Below are positions 1-11,617 of a DNA stretch of 64,000 nt, piece by piece (position 1 is the first letter of the stretch; each line of letters opens with the position of its first letter). The stretch comes from Pohlia nutans. Its lineage: Eukaryota; Streptophyta; Bryopsida; Bryales; Mniaceae. The position numbers and the translations under genes are program-made. The notes beneath the pieces were generated by a model. That model had not been told where the DNA came from, searched no databases, and saw only the letters and a program-made list of their open reading frames with translations. The stretch lies in assembly GCA_022496805.1 (NCBI GenBank), contig CM040093.1, positions 3,288,501-3,352,500 on the forward strand, read 5' to 3'.

Positions 1-619
1 CTACCCAGGTGCTGGCACCTCAACCGGACTACCCGTCCAGGAGTTCTGAGAGGACCAGAGTACCCCCTCCTATCCACTCAGCCACTAACCCGGATTATAT
101 TTTGCAACCAAGCACAGAACAACCCACATTCAAACAACCTCTGAGTTTCCCAAAGCCTATACCCGGACTCCTAATTGGATCTACAACAGAACCCGGTCAA
201 TCCTTCCGATTACCAAGGGACTAATTGGACCACTGTCTCAATCAACAACACACACACATACACACAAACACACCGGTTCGTTAGAAGAGTATGCCTATGA
301 TCATTTACAAAGAACAGTGGTACACAAAAGACCCCAGGAATGAGGAACATCCCTGGATAAAAAGCAAACACAAAGCCGACCAGATCCGGGAAACCCGCAG
401 ATCCTAAAAACCCGGGAACTCCCCCACGGTTCAGTTCTCTTCCTGCACTGCAACTAACATTGGAATCCTAAAAAGCCTACCTCACAAAAAAGAGTCCTAC
501 TCTACTCAACAAGGGCCTACAAGGCCGGATCCACTAAACCCGGAACCTAACTACCCAGCTGATCTTCCGAGCCGCTACGCCTCCGTCCTTTCCCTTTCCG
601 CTCCTTGCTGGTCCTCCTG
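1..619. other. GC-rich non-coding stretch next to the retroelement-like ORF
   Basis: This is the left edge of the window and lies downstream of the minus-strand ORF that ends at 620. It shares that ORF's composition, with many CCGG and ACCCGG words, unlike the AT-rich DNA to the right of 3300. A short CA-rich run lies near 245-275. No convincing frame was found. I infer it is more of the same element, cut by the window edge. Confidence 0.4.
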
Positions 620-1645
620 CTACTGTGCCTGATCCGGAACCACCGGTCCGCTCTCTTGCTCGCCGCGTTCCCCTTGCTGTTCGCCTACCGGTTCGCGCCT
701 TCGCGCACCGTCCGGTTGACCGTCCGGGTTGCCTCCTGGCCCACCCTCTGGCCTTCCTTCCTCACCATGTTGGGCACCCGTCTCCGCCATCTCCTCTTCC
801 GGATTCAGGAACCCAGCCAGACTTGCTTCTCCTGGCTCGGCTGCCTGAACCGGCTCCATATTTTCCACCATCCGGGAGGTCTGTTCCGGGGTGGAGCTTC
901 TCACTCCCAGCAACCGGTCCAAATCTCCTGCTTGGGGCGCCTCATCTGATAACCAGAAGTTCTCCTGCAGCTCACTTCCGGACAGGGGAACTCTCCCACC
1001 CATGTTGCTGGTTTCCCCCACTTCCGGTTCAAGTATGGGTGGGCACCTTGCAAGCACATCTGCCACCAGCGCCCGGAATCCCACGAGCGCCTCTTCCACT
1101 TGGGCAGCATACTTCTTCACGATGCTCTTCACCCGTACTGCCCCTTCCTCCTCGGAATCGCTCATCATTTCATCGTACAGCCTTGCCTTGGTCTGTACCT
1201 CCCTATCCGGTCGGAACAACTGGGACACTGACTCGAAGCAGGTCCGGTCCTGTTGTTCCATATTCCGGATAGTCCTTTTTGCCTGTCTCAGCTCCTTCTT
1301 CTGCTCCCGCATGAGCTGGGCCGTACCGGTGGACTCCTTGCAAATCCGGTTCCCCTCCCGCCGGATCTGCTTGATCATCTCCGGGAACTCCTTCACCTCC
1401 GTGTTCCTGAGGACATTCCCAATTCCCCTTACTGCGTTGTAAAGTGGGGTGTATTGCTCCTCCACCATGTCCAAGGCTGCCCGGATTGGCATGAGCATGA
1501 CGTCCGATCTCGCGAGGATCGGCGCGTCTTGTTGTGCCTCCCGGTTTGGCTCTGCTGCAGGAGTGGGCTCTTCTCTCCGGTCTGGCTCGTCCTCCCGGTC
1601 TCGCTCCTCAGAATTTTCCCCTTCTTCCTCCGGTTCTGTCCTCAT
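620..1645 (-). CDS. C-terminal part of a broken retroelement-like ORF (341 codons)
   Basis: The frame is the same as that of the upstream 1718-3238 ORF. The two are separated only by one TGA (1718-1720) and 24 open codons, so they were most likely one protein. This part is highly charged and low in complexity: Glu/Arg-rich at the start and Gly/Pro/Glu-rich at the end, with a predicted helical middle rich in Met, Glu and Arg. I see no zinc knuckle, protease or polymerase motif. The composition suits a gag-like or structural protein. Open frames on the opposite strand are Ser/Pro-rich and look like shadows. Function is unknown. Confidence 0.45.
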   Translation of the reverse strand: MRTEPEEEGENSEERDREDEPDRREEPTPAAEPNREAQQDAPILARSDVMLMPIRAALDMVEEQYTPLYNAVRGIGNVLRNTEVKEFPEMIKQIRREGNRICKESTGTAQLMREQKKELRQAKRTIRNMEQQDRTCFESVSQLFRPDREVQTKARLYDEMMSDSEEEGAVRVKSIVKKYAAQVEEALVGFRALVADVLARCPPILEPEVGETSNMGGRVPLSGSELQENFWLSDEAPQAGDLDRLLGVRSSTPEQTSRMVENMEPVQAAEPGEASLAGFLNPEEEMAETGAQHGEEGRPEGGPGGNPDGQPDGARRREPVGEQQGERGEQESGPVVPDQAQ

Positions 1646-1717
1646 TTTCTGCTTCCCTTTTTCCTTCGCATCTCCCTTGCGGTTGCTTGGACCGGGTTCT
1701 CCGGTGGGACGGGTACC

Positions 1718-3238
1718 TCAACCGTCCACTGGAGTCGTCTTCATCCGGGTCTGGGTCTTCTTCCGGGGAGGAGAAGCATCCTTCCGGGGAGGAGAAACCT
1801 CCTGGATATCCGAGTCCTCCCCTCCATCACTCCGGATGACCTGCTTCCGCTTCTGCTGCTGTTGTCTCCGGGTGCGCATTGAGGGACCCTCCCCTTCCGG
1901 TTGCACATCCCCTGCCGGATCCATTCTCTTCTTCCGTCTCTCCTCCATCTGTGGGCTTGTGCCTCCCGGTTGTCTTCCTTCCGGGTCTTCTCTTCTCTTC
2001 CGGAGCTCTTTAGGTCGCGGGCTGGCATCTCCCGGTTCCTCTCGTCTCTTCCGGCGCTCCAGGTTGAGGCTCTCTGACATTGAACGCTCGGGGTATGTTC
2101 GGTCCGCTCCGATCGCCCTGAGCGCCTTCGTCCTCTTCCTCCTCTCCGGTTGCCTCCTTGCTTCCGGACGGAGCTTGCGCGCTTTGGCTGGGCTCCGGTC
2201 TGGTGTAGGCAATGGTTGTGTTTCCAATTTCGCCTTCTCCCCATCCGAGAGGCATCCGTGCTTGTCATACAGGTGGTAAAGAAAGGGGGCAATGGGACAA
2301 CCTTTCGAACCTCCGATCTTCATAGCCTCCCGGTTTACAATTTCCTGTATCACCACCCCCCACCCGATTGTCTTGTTGTAATGCAGCGCGGAGTAGATAC
2401 CTTTCGCCAATTTGATCGTGACGGTGGTGGGCTTATCCGGACTGAGGATGGGCACCAGGAATTGAAGCAGCCGCTTCTCCCGGGGTGTCCGGCAATGCTC
2501 CACCTTGAATCCGTCCTTCTCCGAAAGCTGGGAGAACCGCTCCTTCACCCAATCCGAATCTCCCTTCTGTCCTGACTCGAGTCCGTACTCGCTGTCCAGA
2601 AGGTTGTATGTCCTGCGCCAGTGATCCCGGGTCCAATGTTTGCGCTTCCCCCGGATGTAGCTCTCCCGGAAAGCTGGTGGTACTGCCTTTCCCACCACCT
2701 CTGCTAGTATTCCGGTATCCTGGATGTCCCAGTTTCGGTAAAGGAGCTCCTCGCATTTCATGGTCGCGAGGTCCCTGCGCAGCATCTCAAAATCGCCCGG
2801 ATGCTGTGGCACTACCGGAACCACCTTCTTCTCCGTGATTTTGATTCCTGCAGAACTCTCTCCTCCCCGTGTCATTCCTACAGACTCCGGACGCACTCTC
2901 CTTCTCCTCCGCGAACTGCGCCTAAGTTTCTGGCGCTCTTTCTGCTCTAACTCCGGTCCCACACTATCAACTCTACTGCTATCCGGAAGCACAAAATTCT
3001 GCTGGCGCGGAGGACTGGAAGTGTGGAGAGCGAATGGACAGTGAGTCGCCCAATTTAAGGCGGCCCATTTTAATGCTCGGATCGTGGCCGGGTCCGTCAG
3101 AGACCCGTCCTCGTCTATCCGGTCTCCCATCCAGTTTCCGACCGGAACCCGCAGCCTATCTAGTCCTGCAGTAATTCCTCTAGGGTGCGCACGAGCGCCA
3201 CTCTCTCTCCAAATAAATAACTGGGCCGCTATGGCCAT
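1718..3238 (-). CDS. N-terminal part of a broken retroelement-like ORF (506 aa), putative plant transposon protein
   Basis: It starts at an ATG (3236-3238) and ends at TGA 1718-1720. Residues about 150-350 form the only globular-looking region, with a run of hydrophobic and aromatic residues and a PFLYHLYDKHGCL segment. It is followed by a long Arg/Lys/Glu-rich disordered tail. The globular part loosely recalls the 'putative plant transposon protein' domain found in gag-like ORFs of plant retroelements; that is a memory-based resemblance, not a search result. GC content and CCGG density are far above the flanks from 3300 on. The TGA is one C-to-T step from CGA, a change expected at a methylated CpG. 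I infer a decayed element rather than a host gene. Confidence 0.45.
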   Translation of the reverse strand: MAIAAQLFIWRESGARAHPRGITAGLDRLRVPVGNWMGDRIDEDGSLTDPATIRALKWAALNWATHCPFALHTSSPPRQQNFVLPDSSRVDSVGPELEQKERQKLRRSSRRRRRVRPESVGMTRGGESSAGIKITEKKVVPVVPQHPGDFEMLRRDLATMKCEELLYRNWDIQDTGILAEVVGKAVPPAFRESYIRGKRKHWTRDHWRRTYNLLDSEYGLESGQKGDSDWVKERFSQLSEKDGFKVEHCRTPREKRLLQFLVPILSPDKPTTVTIKLAKGIYSALHYNKTIGWGVVIQEIVNREAMKIGGSKGCPIAPFLYHLYDKHGCLSDGEKAKLETQPLPTPDRSPAKARKLRPEARRQPERRKRTKALRAIGADRTYPERSMSESLNLERRKRREEPGDASPRPKELRKRREDPEGRQPGGTSPQMEERRKKRMDPAGDVQPEGEGPSMRTRRQQQQKRKQVIRSDGGEDSDIQEVSPPRKDASPPRKKTQTRMKTTPVDG

Positions 3239-3710
3239 TACTTCTCCTATTTATGGCGGTTAGACTACTCCTAGTTGCCCTAGAAACCCTAACTGCCCGC
3301 TTTTGAGAAAACGAGGTTTGACATGAAAGATAAAAAAATTCAAACATGTGATTCTTGAGGCATGGCTATTGTGGACTTCCAACCCTCCATCATCATTATT
3401 CAGGTAAATAATGACATGGCAAGTCCAATATAATACTAGAATCCACTATAGCAATTCTTGTGCAACGATTCTTATTCTAAAGTACAACTCACAAGGGCTA
3501 AGAACTTTATGTAATTTCATTTGAATCATAAGAAAGTTATCATATCCCAATAATACGATCGACAAAAATAACCTGAAAAATCAAAATTGAGTTTTTTGAG
3601 AAACTATTATTGGCAACTTTTACCAAATTTCACAAAATAAAAATAAATAAATAAATACATGTAGAAAAATCATCATTCTTTACAATTCTTGAAGTTATTT
3701 GGATAATTAA
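3239..3710. other. AT-rich stretch, no gene seen
   Basis: Composition drops sharply to AT-rich here. The first 60 bases may be the 5' leader of the minus-strand ORF. No coding frame, RNA gene or clear repeat boundary was recognised apart from the TTAA at 3707-3710 that begins the next element. Confidence 0.4.
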
Positions 3711-4251
3711 CCCTTTAACGTCCCGATTCAACATTGTTTTCAAAGACTTGTTATAAAATGGTTGATGAAAAACGAAAATGGAGTTGATGTACAAAACAAA
3801 GTTGTAAATGTCAATGTGAAGATAGCATCTGTATGGTTGGATTCATCATATTTATTATTGATATTTTTAAAGTAATTTTGCAAGGTTTTCTCTTGAAATT
3901 CAATTAAAAATCCAAAATTAACACAAAAAAATTTAAAAATATTGTAATGAAATTGGAATAACATGCACTACTAGATGGTGTGGTTTCCATTATTTGATTC
4001 TACTTATTATGAAAAATCATGTTTAAGGTCTCTCTTTTTGAACTAAGATTGAAACTTGACATAAATTACTTTTGTAATTTTTCAAAAATTCACATTATCT
4101 TATTTTGAAGATCCATACCGTTCAAATGATATTCAACTAGTACAAGAATAAACAAAAAACTGGATGGATGAAAAACATCACCATACCTACAGAAATAGAG
4201 CGACTCAAACTCATCCGGCGTCCAGATTCTGGACGCAGGCGCCTGAAAGGG
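3711..4251. mobile_element. TTAA-flanked MITE, piggyBac-like (copy 1)
   Basis: TTAA lies immediately outside both ends (3707-3710 and 4252-4255). The element starts CCCTTTAACGTCCCG and, read from the other end, CCCTTTCAGGCGCCTGCGTC. It has a subterminal CGTCCAGA/TCTGGACG palindrome on the right, resembling the end at 11618. No transposase is encoded. The ends are more divergent than in the 11158 and 55242 copies, so this is probably an older or distinct subfamily. Confidence 0.55.
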
Positions 4252-4923
4252 TTAAGTATGAGGTAGAAGGAGAGAAGGAGTTGATCTTGTGATCAAATTC
4301 AATCTAACTCATTTTCAATGAATATGGATTAAGAACTTGCAAAACTATGTGCACTCTTCCTAAAGTACGCTTGTAGCAAATTTTTATGCTCAAATTTTGT
4401 GTATCATGGGTTCAATTTTTTAACTGAAGCATAAGTACAAAAAAAAAAGTAAAGCTTATTATTGCTTAGATTTTGCCATTCATGAAAATATCTTCAAGTA
4501 TAATTTGCATAAAAAATTGCATACCAAAATTACGTTTATAATAGAAATCGTAATTCAATTACTATAAATATAAGGTGGTTTCTCCATTCCTATAGCCTTT
4601 AGTTGCTTAGTGTGTCTATTATTATTATTCAATAAACAAAAAAATTCACAAGTAGTATCCCCACTTTTCAAGAGGATTCTAACGCACTAAAATATATATC
4701 ATTTGAATATTATAGGAATGAGTTATGAACTTTTCCAATTTTCCTTATAATTTCTCTAAGAGCGTGAGTAGACGATGATTATTTAGCATCTATACATTTA
4801 ATCAACTCCAAATTCAATTTTTCCTACATGCTTTTGGAAACTATATTATACTCAACTATATGGGAATGCAAGCTATAGTACATCACATGCTTGAATAAAC
4901 TTTGGTTTGGAATTATTTCATTA

Positions 4924-5128
4924 CATTGAAATCACCATATACTGTAGCCCACGGTATTTTTGAACCACACTAATAATTATTTTCCAAAAATACTGTGGTA
5001 AAATTCATCCAAATTTGATGAAAGTTTGTTCAAATGGATGAAACATTGTTCAAAAAGATGAGAATTTATCCAAATGGATGAATGTACCCACAACAATTAT
5101 CCACCTACAGTATATGGTGATTTCAGTG
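4924..5128. mobile_element. TA-flanked MITE (Tc1/mariner-like), 205 bp
   Basis: The terminal inverted repeats read CAYTGAAATCACCATATACT from each end and are directly flanked by TA (4922-4923 and 5129-5130). The interior has repeated short ATGGATGA-type words and no ORF. TA duplication suggests mobilisation by a Tc1/mariner-type transposase; that class assignment is inference. Confidence 0.7.
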
Positions 5129-5259
5129 TACCACCAATCATGATGAAATTTGCCCACTGCAAAATGTGTGGGTTTCTAGGTTCGCTTACCTTTCAGAGTG
5201 TGAAAAGGGTTGTCATCAAACTCAATCCAGGATGGATGAAGTTTGAGTCCTCTGGATGA

Positions 5260-5827
5260 AGAGTGAGAATCGTTCGTTGTACCCGCATCACACAAGTCCC
5301 ACAACAGTTGCCTAATTACGCAAGTCCTCTGACTCTGAATTCTCGCACACAACAACAATCCAGCTCCTAATTACTGTGTCCCGCCTCGCAATTCCCGCAT
5401 TCCGCAATCCTGTGGAGCCTCGAGCTGCCATCGCCAGCTCCACTTGGATTCAAACATCGCCCCAAACGGCCCAGAAACGAGCCAGAACGATCGAGGCCTT
5501 TCTTTCCCGCAATGAGAAGACGCCTCAAAATTTTCTTCCATTTTTGGTGAGCTGCTGCTACGTTCAAGAATGCGTCGACGGGAATGATGCATTGGTTTGA
5601 TGAATTGGATAGGCGGAAGTGATGCCAGGGTTTCCAGGGGGAGTGGAGATTTGAAGGAGGCCCGAGGGCAAGAGATTTGAAGAGATTCTTGGATTAGGGT
5701 TAAGAATCGTGGTTTATGAGATTACCTGCTTTCCCCGAGTCCATGGAGCGGGCATTTTGACCTGCCGCTGTGGAGAATAACAATTGGAGAAGCGTAAATC
5801 ACGGATGGCGAAAAAGAGGGAGCAAGC
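5260..5827 (+). promoter_or_regulatory. Probable promoter and 5' leader of the RRM gene
   Basis: This GC-richer stretch lies just upstream of the first ATG of the RRM protein gene and has no convincing ORF of its own. I assign it by position and composition only. No TATA box or transcription start could be fixed. Confidence 0.35.
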
Positions 5828-8800
5828 ATGGCAACTCCTCCTCAGTACAATAATCAATGGCCTCCGCCGCTGCCGCAATCTGCCGATGCAGCTCACGATG
5901 AGGTAAATTTCTTTGTCGCCATACCGATTCTCTATTCTATTTTCCATCGCTCTCATGACTCTGAACAGTCGACCTCCTCGGGAACCACGCCTAATTGAGC
6001 ATATTTTCTATTGTTAGAATGGAGTCAGATTTTTGAATATTTCTGTTAGAGGGCTCCAACGCACCAAAGAACGCATTGATTTGGATAGGTATATGCACAC
6101 GTTACAAGATTTCAAGTGGATAATCTATAACCGACGAGAGTTCTGATGAAGCAATTCGTCTTGAATCAAATGGTTGGCTACTGTTGAAGGAATCAAATGT
6201 CTCTAATCCTGTGAAATGCAAGTTCTTACAGAATTTGAGTGCTGAATTGCCGAGTTCTTACAACGCCTCCTCACAAAGTGGAATAGTGATCATGTTAGCC
6301 GTGTATTTGCATTCAACAATTTCTTGGAGGAGTTCTTCATGGAAAATGGCAAATGCAAACATGATTGCAACTTAGTAAAAGAGACTGAATGCACGTTGGA
6401 TTGCTGGGGGTTTATAGGTCCAGAATGATTATCAAACAAGCAACAAATCGCAAATGTCTCTACCCTTATAGAAATGTATAGTTTTCATATGTCTCTTTCC
6501 ATTTAACACAGGGGCCTTATTCCAGGGAGAATGAAGGTTCAATGTATCCTTACCCCTACAGTTGCCAAATGGGGAAACATTAGGGGGTAAGGGCTCTCTG
6601 GACCCTTGTGTAATCCTTCTGCATTTCTCAATATATTCATCTTGATTCATTGATTGAAAATTTCAAAAACCCTATTTTACAATCTTTAAATGTCATTATT
6701 CCTACATGTCATAATTTATTAAATCATTCTTTGGATTGATGGGGATCAACATGTTACTAATGCTTTTGACACACATCTATTCGATACCAGAACTTTCGAA
6801 CCATTGCTTAGTGTTTTCCATCAGTTTGTGAATGTTTTGCGGTGTTGATGGGTGGGTTGGGATAGGTACGCACTATTTTTGTCTTAGGTTTCCCTCCTGA
6901 TGTAAAGGAACGGGAGCTACAAAATCTGCTGCGATGGTGGCCAGGGTATGAAGCATCACAGATGAATTTCAAGTGTGACCAACCCATGGGTTTTGCGCTT
7001 TTCTCCACAGCTGCAATGGCCGTGGCTGCACGCGATGCTCTTCAGGTGAGTGGGTGCAGAAAATCAAATACCATCTCCTTGACGTTATGAAAATATTTCA
7101 CTACAGGCCAACGTGGTACTTTCGTAAATTCTGTTCTCCATTTTGTGCCAGGGTTTAGGAATCTGTGTACACGGCCAATAACTTGCTCCTTGATAAGGCA
7201 CTAGAGGTCATTGGGAAGTATGACTGTTGGTCTCCAGAACACTGGTTTTTTCTCTGACAGTATTTTGAACCAAGCAATCATCTCAGTACATACCTAATTT
7301 AGTCTGTCTGGATTCAGAACTTGGTTTTTGACGGGGATACAAATTCTGTATTGCGAGCTGAAATGGCCAAGAAGAATCTGTTTGTGAAGAGAGGTAACCT
7401 CTAAGATTTGGAAGCTCATTTAAGGTAACTATACCTTAAAGGGAGCATTTACCTTAAAGCGTCCGCATCTACTGTAGTGTGACATTTCTCGACTGTCCTT
7501 TTAAGGTAATGTCGAGAAATGTCACATCTACGGTCGCTTTAAGGTAAATGCTCCTTTTAAGGTATAGTTACCTTACTCGGTTTTAGTACAGGAGTTTCAA
7601 TATCAGCTTACCTTATATTCTAGTTTTATGGTTCAATTCTGCAGATGATGATGGTAGTTGTCGTTGTTTTGGGAGACACTTGTTCATGATGGGTACTGCC
7701 TATGTAGTATACAACCATAGAGGGATTTTAGAATATTTTCACAATTATAGTTGGTGACATCTAATATGTCAGAGTGGGGTGCTCAGGAGTGACAGGCGAC
7801 CTCAACAACACGGGTTTCGACGCAAGTAAGCGCATGCGCACAGGGGGTGGTGATTACTCTCCAGCTCCTTATCCTGCACCATATCCTCCTGCCTATCCTG
7901 CTCAGTCTATGGCTGTTCCTGCACCTGCATGGGGTCCTCAAATGTAATCAACTTGCTTCATGATCCATTTAGGGATGATTGATTGAGGGGCAATTGATTT
8001 TGTATGTGCATGAAGTTTCATCACGTGTGCATGTAAACCATGTGCACATACTCATAGACTAATCGGCTAAGATAATGAAGTGGTGTTGGTCTGCAGCTAT
8101 GCTCCGCCGCAAGCACAGTATGACCAGTATGCTGCCTATCCAGCACCACAGCCATCACCAGTAACACCATCTGGGTATGCTCCAGTCCAGGTATCTTCCC
8201 ACTCTTATCAGGGTCTCAGAGATGCCTGATCATGAACGTAGAAACTTGCAATCTTACTGTATATACATGACTTCAGAGGTTGCTAGAGAGTGCTGGATTT
8301 TGTAAGGAGATTTGCTGAAATGGGAAAGTGTCCAGCACAGTGGAGCACTGGACTACAGTTAAGTAGGACTTATTTGTGCAAACATATTGGATGATTATGC
8401 AGAACACAAAGGACAATCCACCTTGCAACACATTGTTTATAGGGAATTTAGGAGAGGCTGTGAATGAGACCGAGCTGCGGGCGCTATTTAATGGGTGGGT
8501 TTGTCATTCCATTCTGCGAGCTTATGTCAAGTTCGAGACATCAATCTCTTCGTCCTCAAAATCTAATTTTGGTTTCTTTTTAACTGGAGTCTTTTGCATC
8601 TTTGTATCCCGGGTCTGCTTTCAGTTCATTCGTTTGCACCAGATATAGGATACTCGTTGTCATCATGAATGACCTATAGGATGTGTCATGGCTTTTGTTG
8701 GAAATATCTTTACAACTTTGCATCTGTTTCAATTGTTTTTATTATTAGGCAACCAGGTTTTAGGCAAATGAAAGTTTTGCGACAAGGCAAGAACACCGTT

Positions 8801-9528
8801 TGCTTCATCGAGTTTTTGGTAAGCCCTCGACACTTTTCTTTTAGAAATGCAGTCACTCTGGAGTTTTTAATTGTTTTTTTCATCATGCATTTGTTTGTCA
8901 GAGTAGGGAGTTAATAAGCCTACACAGGAGTAAGTGGTCCTGCAGAAACATGTACTCGTGGAATCCAGATTCAGTGAGTTTTGGAGGTTGAAAGTCTTTC
9001 AAGAGTACGTGCATATTCTAATTTATTTGGATGTTTGTAATAGTATCAATATGAATCGATAACCTCAATCTGTGCTAGTTCCTCATGCAGGATGTGAATA
9101 GTGCCATGTCAGTACATGCAAACTTGCAAGGCGCTGTTCTTTCAACTTCAGACCGAGGTGGCATGAGAATACAATATCCTTAAATCACGCATATCTTTCG
9201 TACATGACATGGTCTCTTGTGGATCACAATTCTTGTTGTGTTTCTTGGAAATTTGTCCATTATGAATTGACTATAAGTGGAGTAGTGCAATAACGTATTC
9301 TGAACGTTCTACCACGCTACCTGTGCATTTGTGTCAATCTAAGATATTGGGTGCCTCCTTAATCAAAGCACGTTCTCAAAGAATCCCTACGGGAGGAAAA
9401 GAGAACATACGCACCATGAGTCGGGGGTAATATCAATGGATCCAGGTGTTGAAGCGAATGGAGGTGGAGAGCAGACGGTGGCTCCTGTGGTGGTTATCAA
9501 ACCTGAACAGCAGCAAGCAACAGTCTAG
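5828..9528 (+). CDS. Two-RRM RNA-binding protein, scw1/nuclear-speckle type (nine coding exons, 327 aa)
   Basis: Coding exons: 5828-5902, 6866-7045, 7318-7393, 7787-7943, 8097-8190, 8403-8494, 8749-8818, 9091-9173, 9372-9528. They keep phase throughout, total 984 nt and end at TAG. RRM1 (residues about 26-110) has RNP2 IFVLGF and RNP1-like MGFALFS. A Pro/Ala/Tyr-rich linker follows (about 125-195). RRM2 (about 200-280) has LFIGNL and NTVCFIEF, then the conserved tail FSKNPYGRK. This order matches the plant RRM family often annotated as 'cell wall integrity protein scw1-like' or nuclear speckle RNA-binding proteins. A role in RNA processing or transport is inferred from the family. Seven of the eight introns are GT-AG; the last is AT-AC. 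Intron 3 carries a hairpin MITE. The start is the first ATG of the exon that splices in phase into RRM1. Confidence 0.85.
7423..7573. mobile_element. Hairpin MITE in intron 3 of the RRM gene
   Basis: Two arms of about 60 nt are almost perfect inverted complements. The ends read AGGTAACTATACC and are flanked by TA (7421-7422 and 7574-7575). The single-stranded form would fold into one long hairpin. The end pattern TA-AGGTA..TACCT-TA is shared with the 22106-22241 element, so they may be one superfamily. Confidence 0.75.
9174..9371 (+). other. U12-type (AT-AC) spliceosomal intron, 198 nt
   Basis: The intron begins ATATCCTTAA at 9174, matching the U12 donor consensus ATATCCTT. It ends AAAGCAC at 9371. 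A TCCTTAATC branch-site motif lies at 9356-9364, about ten bases before the AC end, the spacing expected for U12 introns. No usable GT donor gives the right phase here. Removing 9174-9371 joins IQ to FSKNPYG and restores the conserved end of RRM2 in frame. Confidence 0.9.
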
Positions 9529-11157
9529 CTGGACATGTGTCAGTTGATGCTCTTCTAAGAATGTGATGTACTTCCAACTCTAAAGCTCAATCATCTTTTA
9601 TTGCATATGAGCATGGCATTGGTGGACTTTTATCATCCTATTTAATATGTTTATCATTTTGCATTTTCTCTGTTCATATTGCAATGCATGAATGACCCAT
9701 CGAGTTATCGTTGGCGAACGTATGACTCATGAAGAATGTCTTCCACAGCATGGAACGTGTTTTTAAATTGGCTGAGGCATGCCATGATATTTGCAAGCGC
9801 CAATGATGAGCATTTACAAGCATGAGTGATGCAGCATGTAGAATTTTAACTTTTGTGCTTGTACTTCGTACTGCATCATGCAAATTTCCTATTCTCGATT
9901 AGTCTATTATTATTATTATTATTATTCAATAATCTTAGTACATATTCATGGAAACTGTGTGTGTCTCTTGGCACGATTCATTGTAGTCCATTTCCATCAT
10001 GTGCATGTTCGCTTGACCAGCTTGACTCTTCAGAGCATGAAATCTTCGTTTTTAGAAGGTAAAAGGCATGTTTGGGACAGCGAACTTGTAATTTGCACAC
10101 CATTCCCTCTCTGATGCCCGTACTAATCTGTTTGATGAGTGGAAGTTGACAGGGTTCTCCTTTCACCTAAAACATGGAGTCTGAATAAGCCTCGGTAGAA
10201 GACTGAGCATCCATCAGGAGCTAGTCTCTACAGCAGTGTAGATCTGGGATTCCAGAATACAAGGTTTCTGTTTGGTCAATATGTACCATGCACTTTGGGG
10301 AATTGGTCATCATCACTCTGGAGGTACCCAGACATTTCTCAAGGGAATCGTGTCATCAATTATGGACTATATTCATGATGTTAAGAGCTACCCGGCTTCT
10401 TTAAATTCTTTTTCTAAGCTTTGAAAAACCCTTTACAGTCATTGATGCATATTCACAACTCTTGCTGGTTCACTTTGCTACTCAAGAATTGAGATGTTAT
10501 TCAAAGAAAATGGTGTTACCTGCCACCCATTCTATTTTTTGGTTACTGAAGAAATGGAGCTGACGATCAAACTTTGCATTTACTGTTTCCTTACAGACAC
10601 TGACGAACAATGATCTGGTCCTTATTCGAAGGGAATGCCACACACTAGAAGGTAGAAGGATCTCCACTACCAGTTCGTTTATGTAGGTTTTAGAAGCTAG
10701 TATGTACATTCAGGGGATTAGATAATCCAACGACAATCTTATCTTTGACATGGCATTGAGCAAGAGGAGCGTGTGTATTCAATTCTTGGACTTGAGCATG
10801 CCAATAGTGAGTTTCTCTTCAACTTACGTCTACCCAAGAAGTTCAAGGCTAAGATATTCTTAGCCATGGGACCTTGGGTGTAGTTTTTTGTCCACGAGAT
10901 CAAGGCCAGAGGTGCTGCTGAATGAGAGAAAAAGGGGGTCATTCAACAACGGTGAGAAATCTTAACGGTCTTCAACTCGCTGGAATAATCAGCTGAAGCA
11001 TCACTGCTTTCCTGATCCCATGCATTTGAAAATAATGAAGCTACTTTTGTCTTGTTTTTTGTGTGGGATTGTTTACCATAACATTGAATCGGAGCTAGTC
11101 TGGATTCTAGTCTGACCTGTTTTTATTTTCTGTATGTGGTGTGCTAACGACGCTTAA
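9529..11157. other. 3' flank of the RRM gene and gene-free DNA
   Basis: It begins with the 3' untranslated region, whose end could not be fixed. A TAT/ATT microsatellite lies near 9906-9928. Short open frames around 9980-10160 and 10740-10940 show no recognisable domain. Nothing else was supported. Confidence 0.4.
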
Positions 11158-11387
11158 CCCCTCAAGGACCAAGGATTCATGGTTTTAAAATGACAAATTC
11201 AATTGATCATATTGTGAAAAATATAATTCAAATGGGACCAAATTTTATATTTCTAGAATCAATGAAGAACAATGCACGTGTTGGTCAAAAAACAAATAAA
11301 TTTGATCAAAAGGAAGTCCATGTAGAACCTACTCAAAACTACTAAAATAACATGAGGTCCAATTTGGGCTTCTTGGTCCTTTAGGGG
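11158..11387. mobile_element. TTAA-flanked MITE, piggyBac-like (copy 2), 230 bp
   Basis: TTAA at 11154-11157 and 11388-11391. Ends are CCCCTCAAGGACCAAG and, from the right, CCCCTAAAGGACCAAG. The interior matches the 55242-55476 copy in the opposite orientation and the decayed copy at 50134-50477. No coding capacity. Confidence 0.85.
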
Positions 11388-11617
11388 TTAACCAACTTCA
11401 TTTTCAGTGTGACCCTGAAGTCCAGGTGTTGGGTCGGAATTCAAAGGATACTGTGCAACCGGAGTACTGTAACAGAAGGCGACCTTGATAAACTTTGAAG
11501 CAACCTGTATCCTACACAAGTAGGATTCAATGCACTCAACCCTCTCTAACTGACATGCCTTTGTGGACAAACAAACATGTGTTCACAACTTGACATGTAA
11601 TCCCAAAGTGCAATTAA

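Noticed and set aside
605..2575. Long Ser/Pro/Arg-rich frames on the + strand opposite the 620-3238 ORF
   Set aside because: GC-rich DNA opens several frames. The minus strand has the longest continuous frame, with plausible globular composition and a shared frame across one stop.
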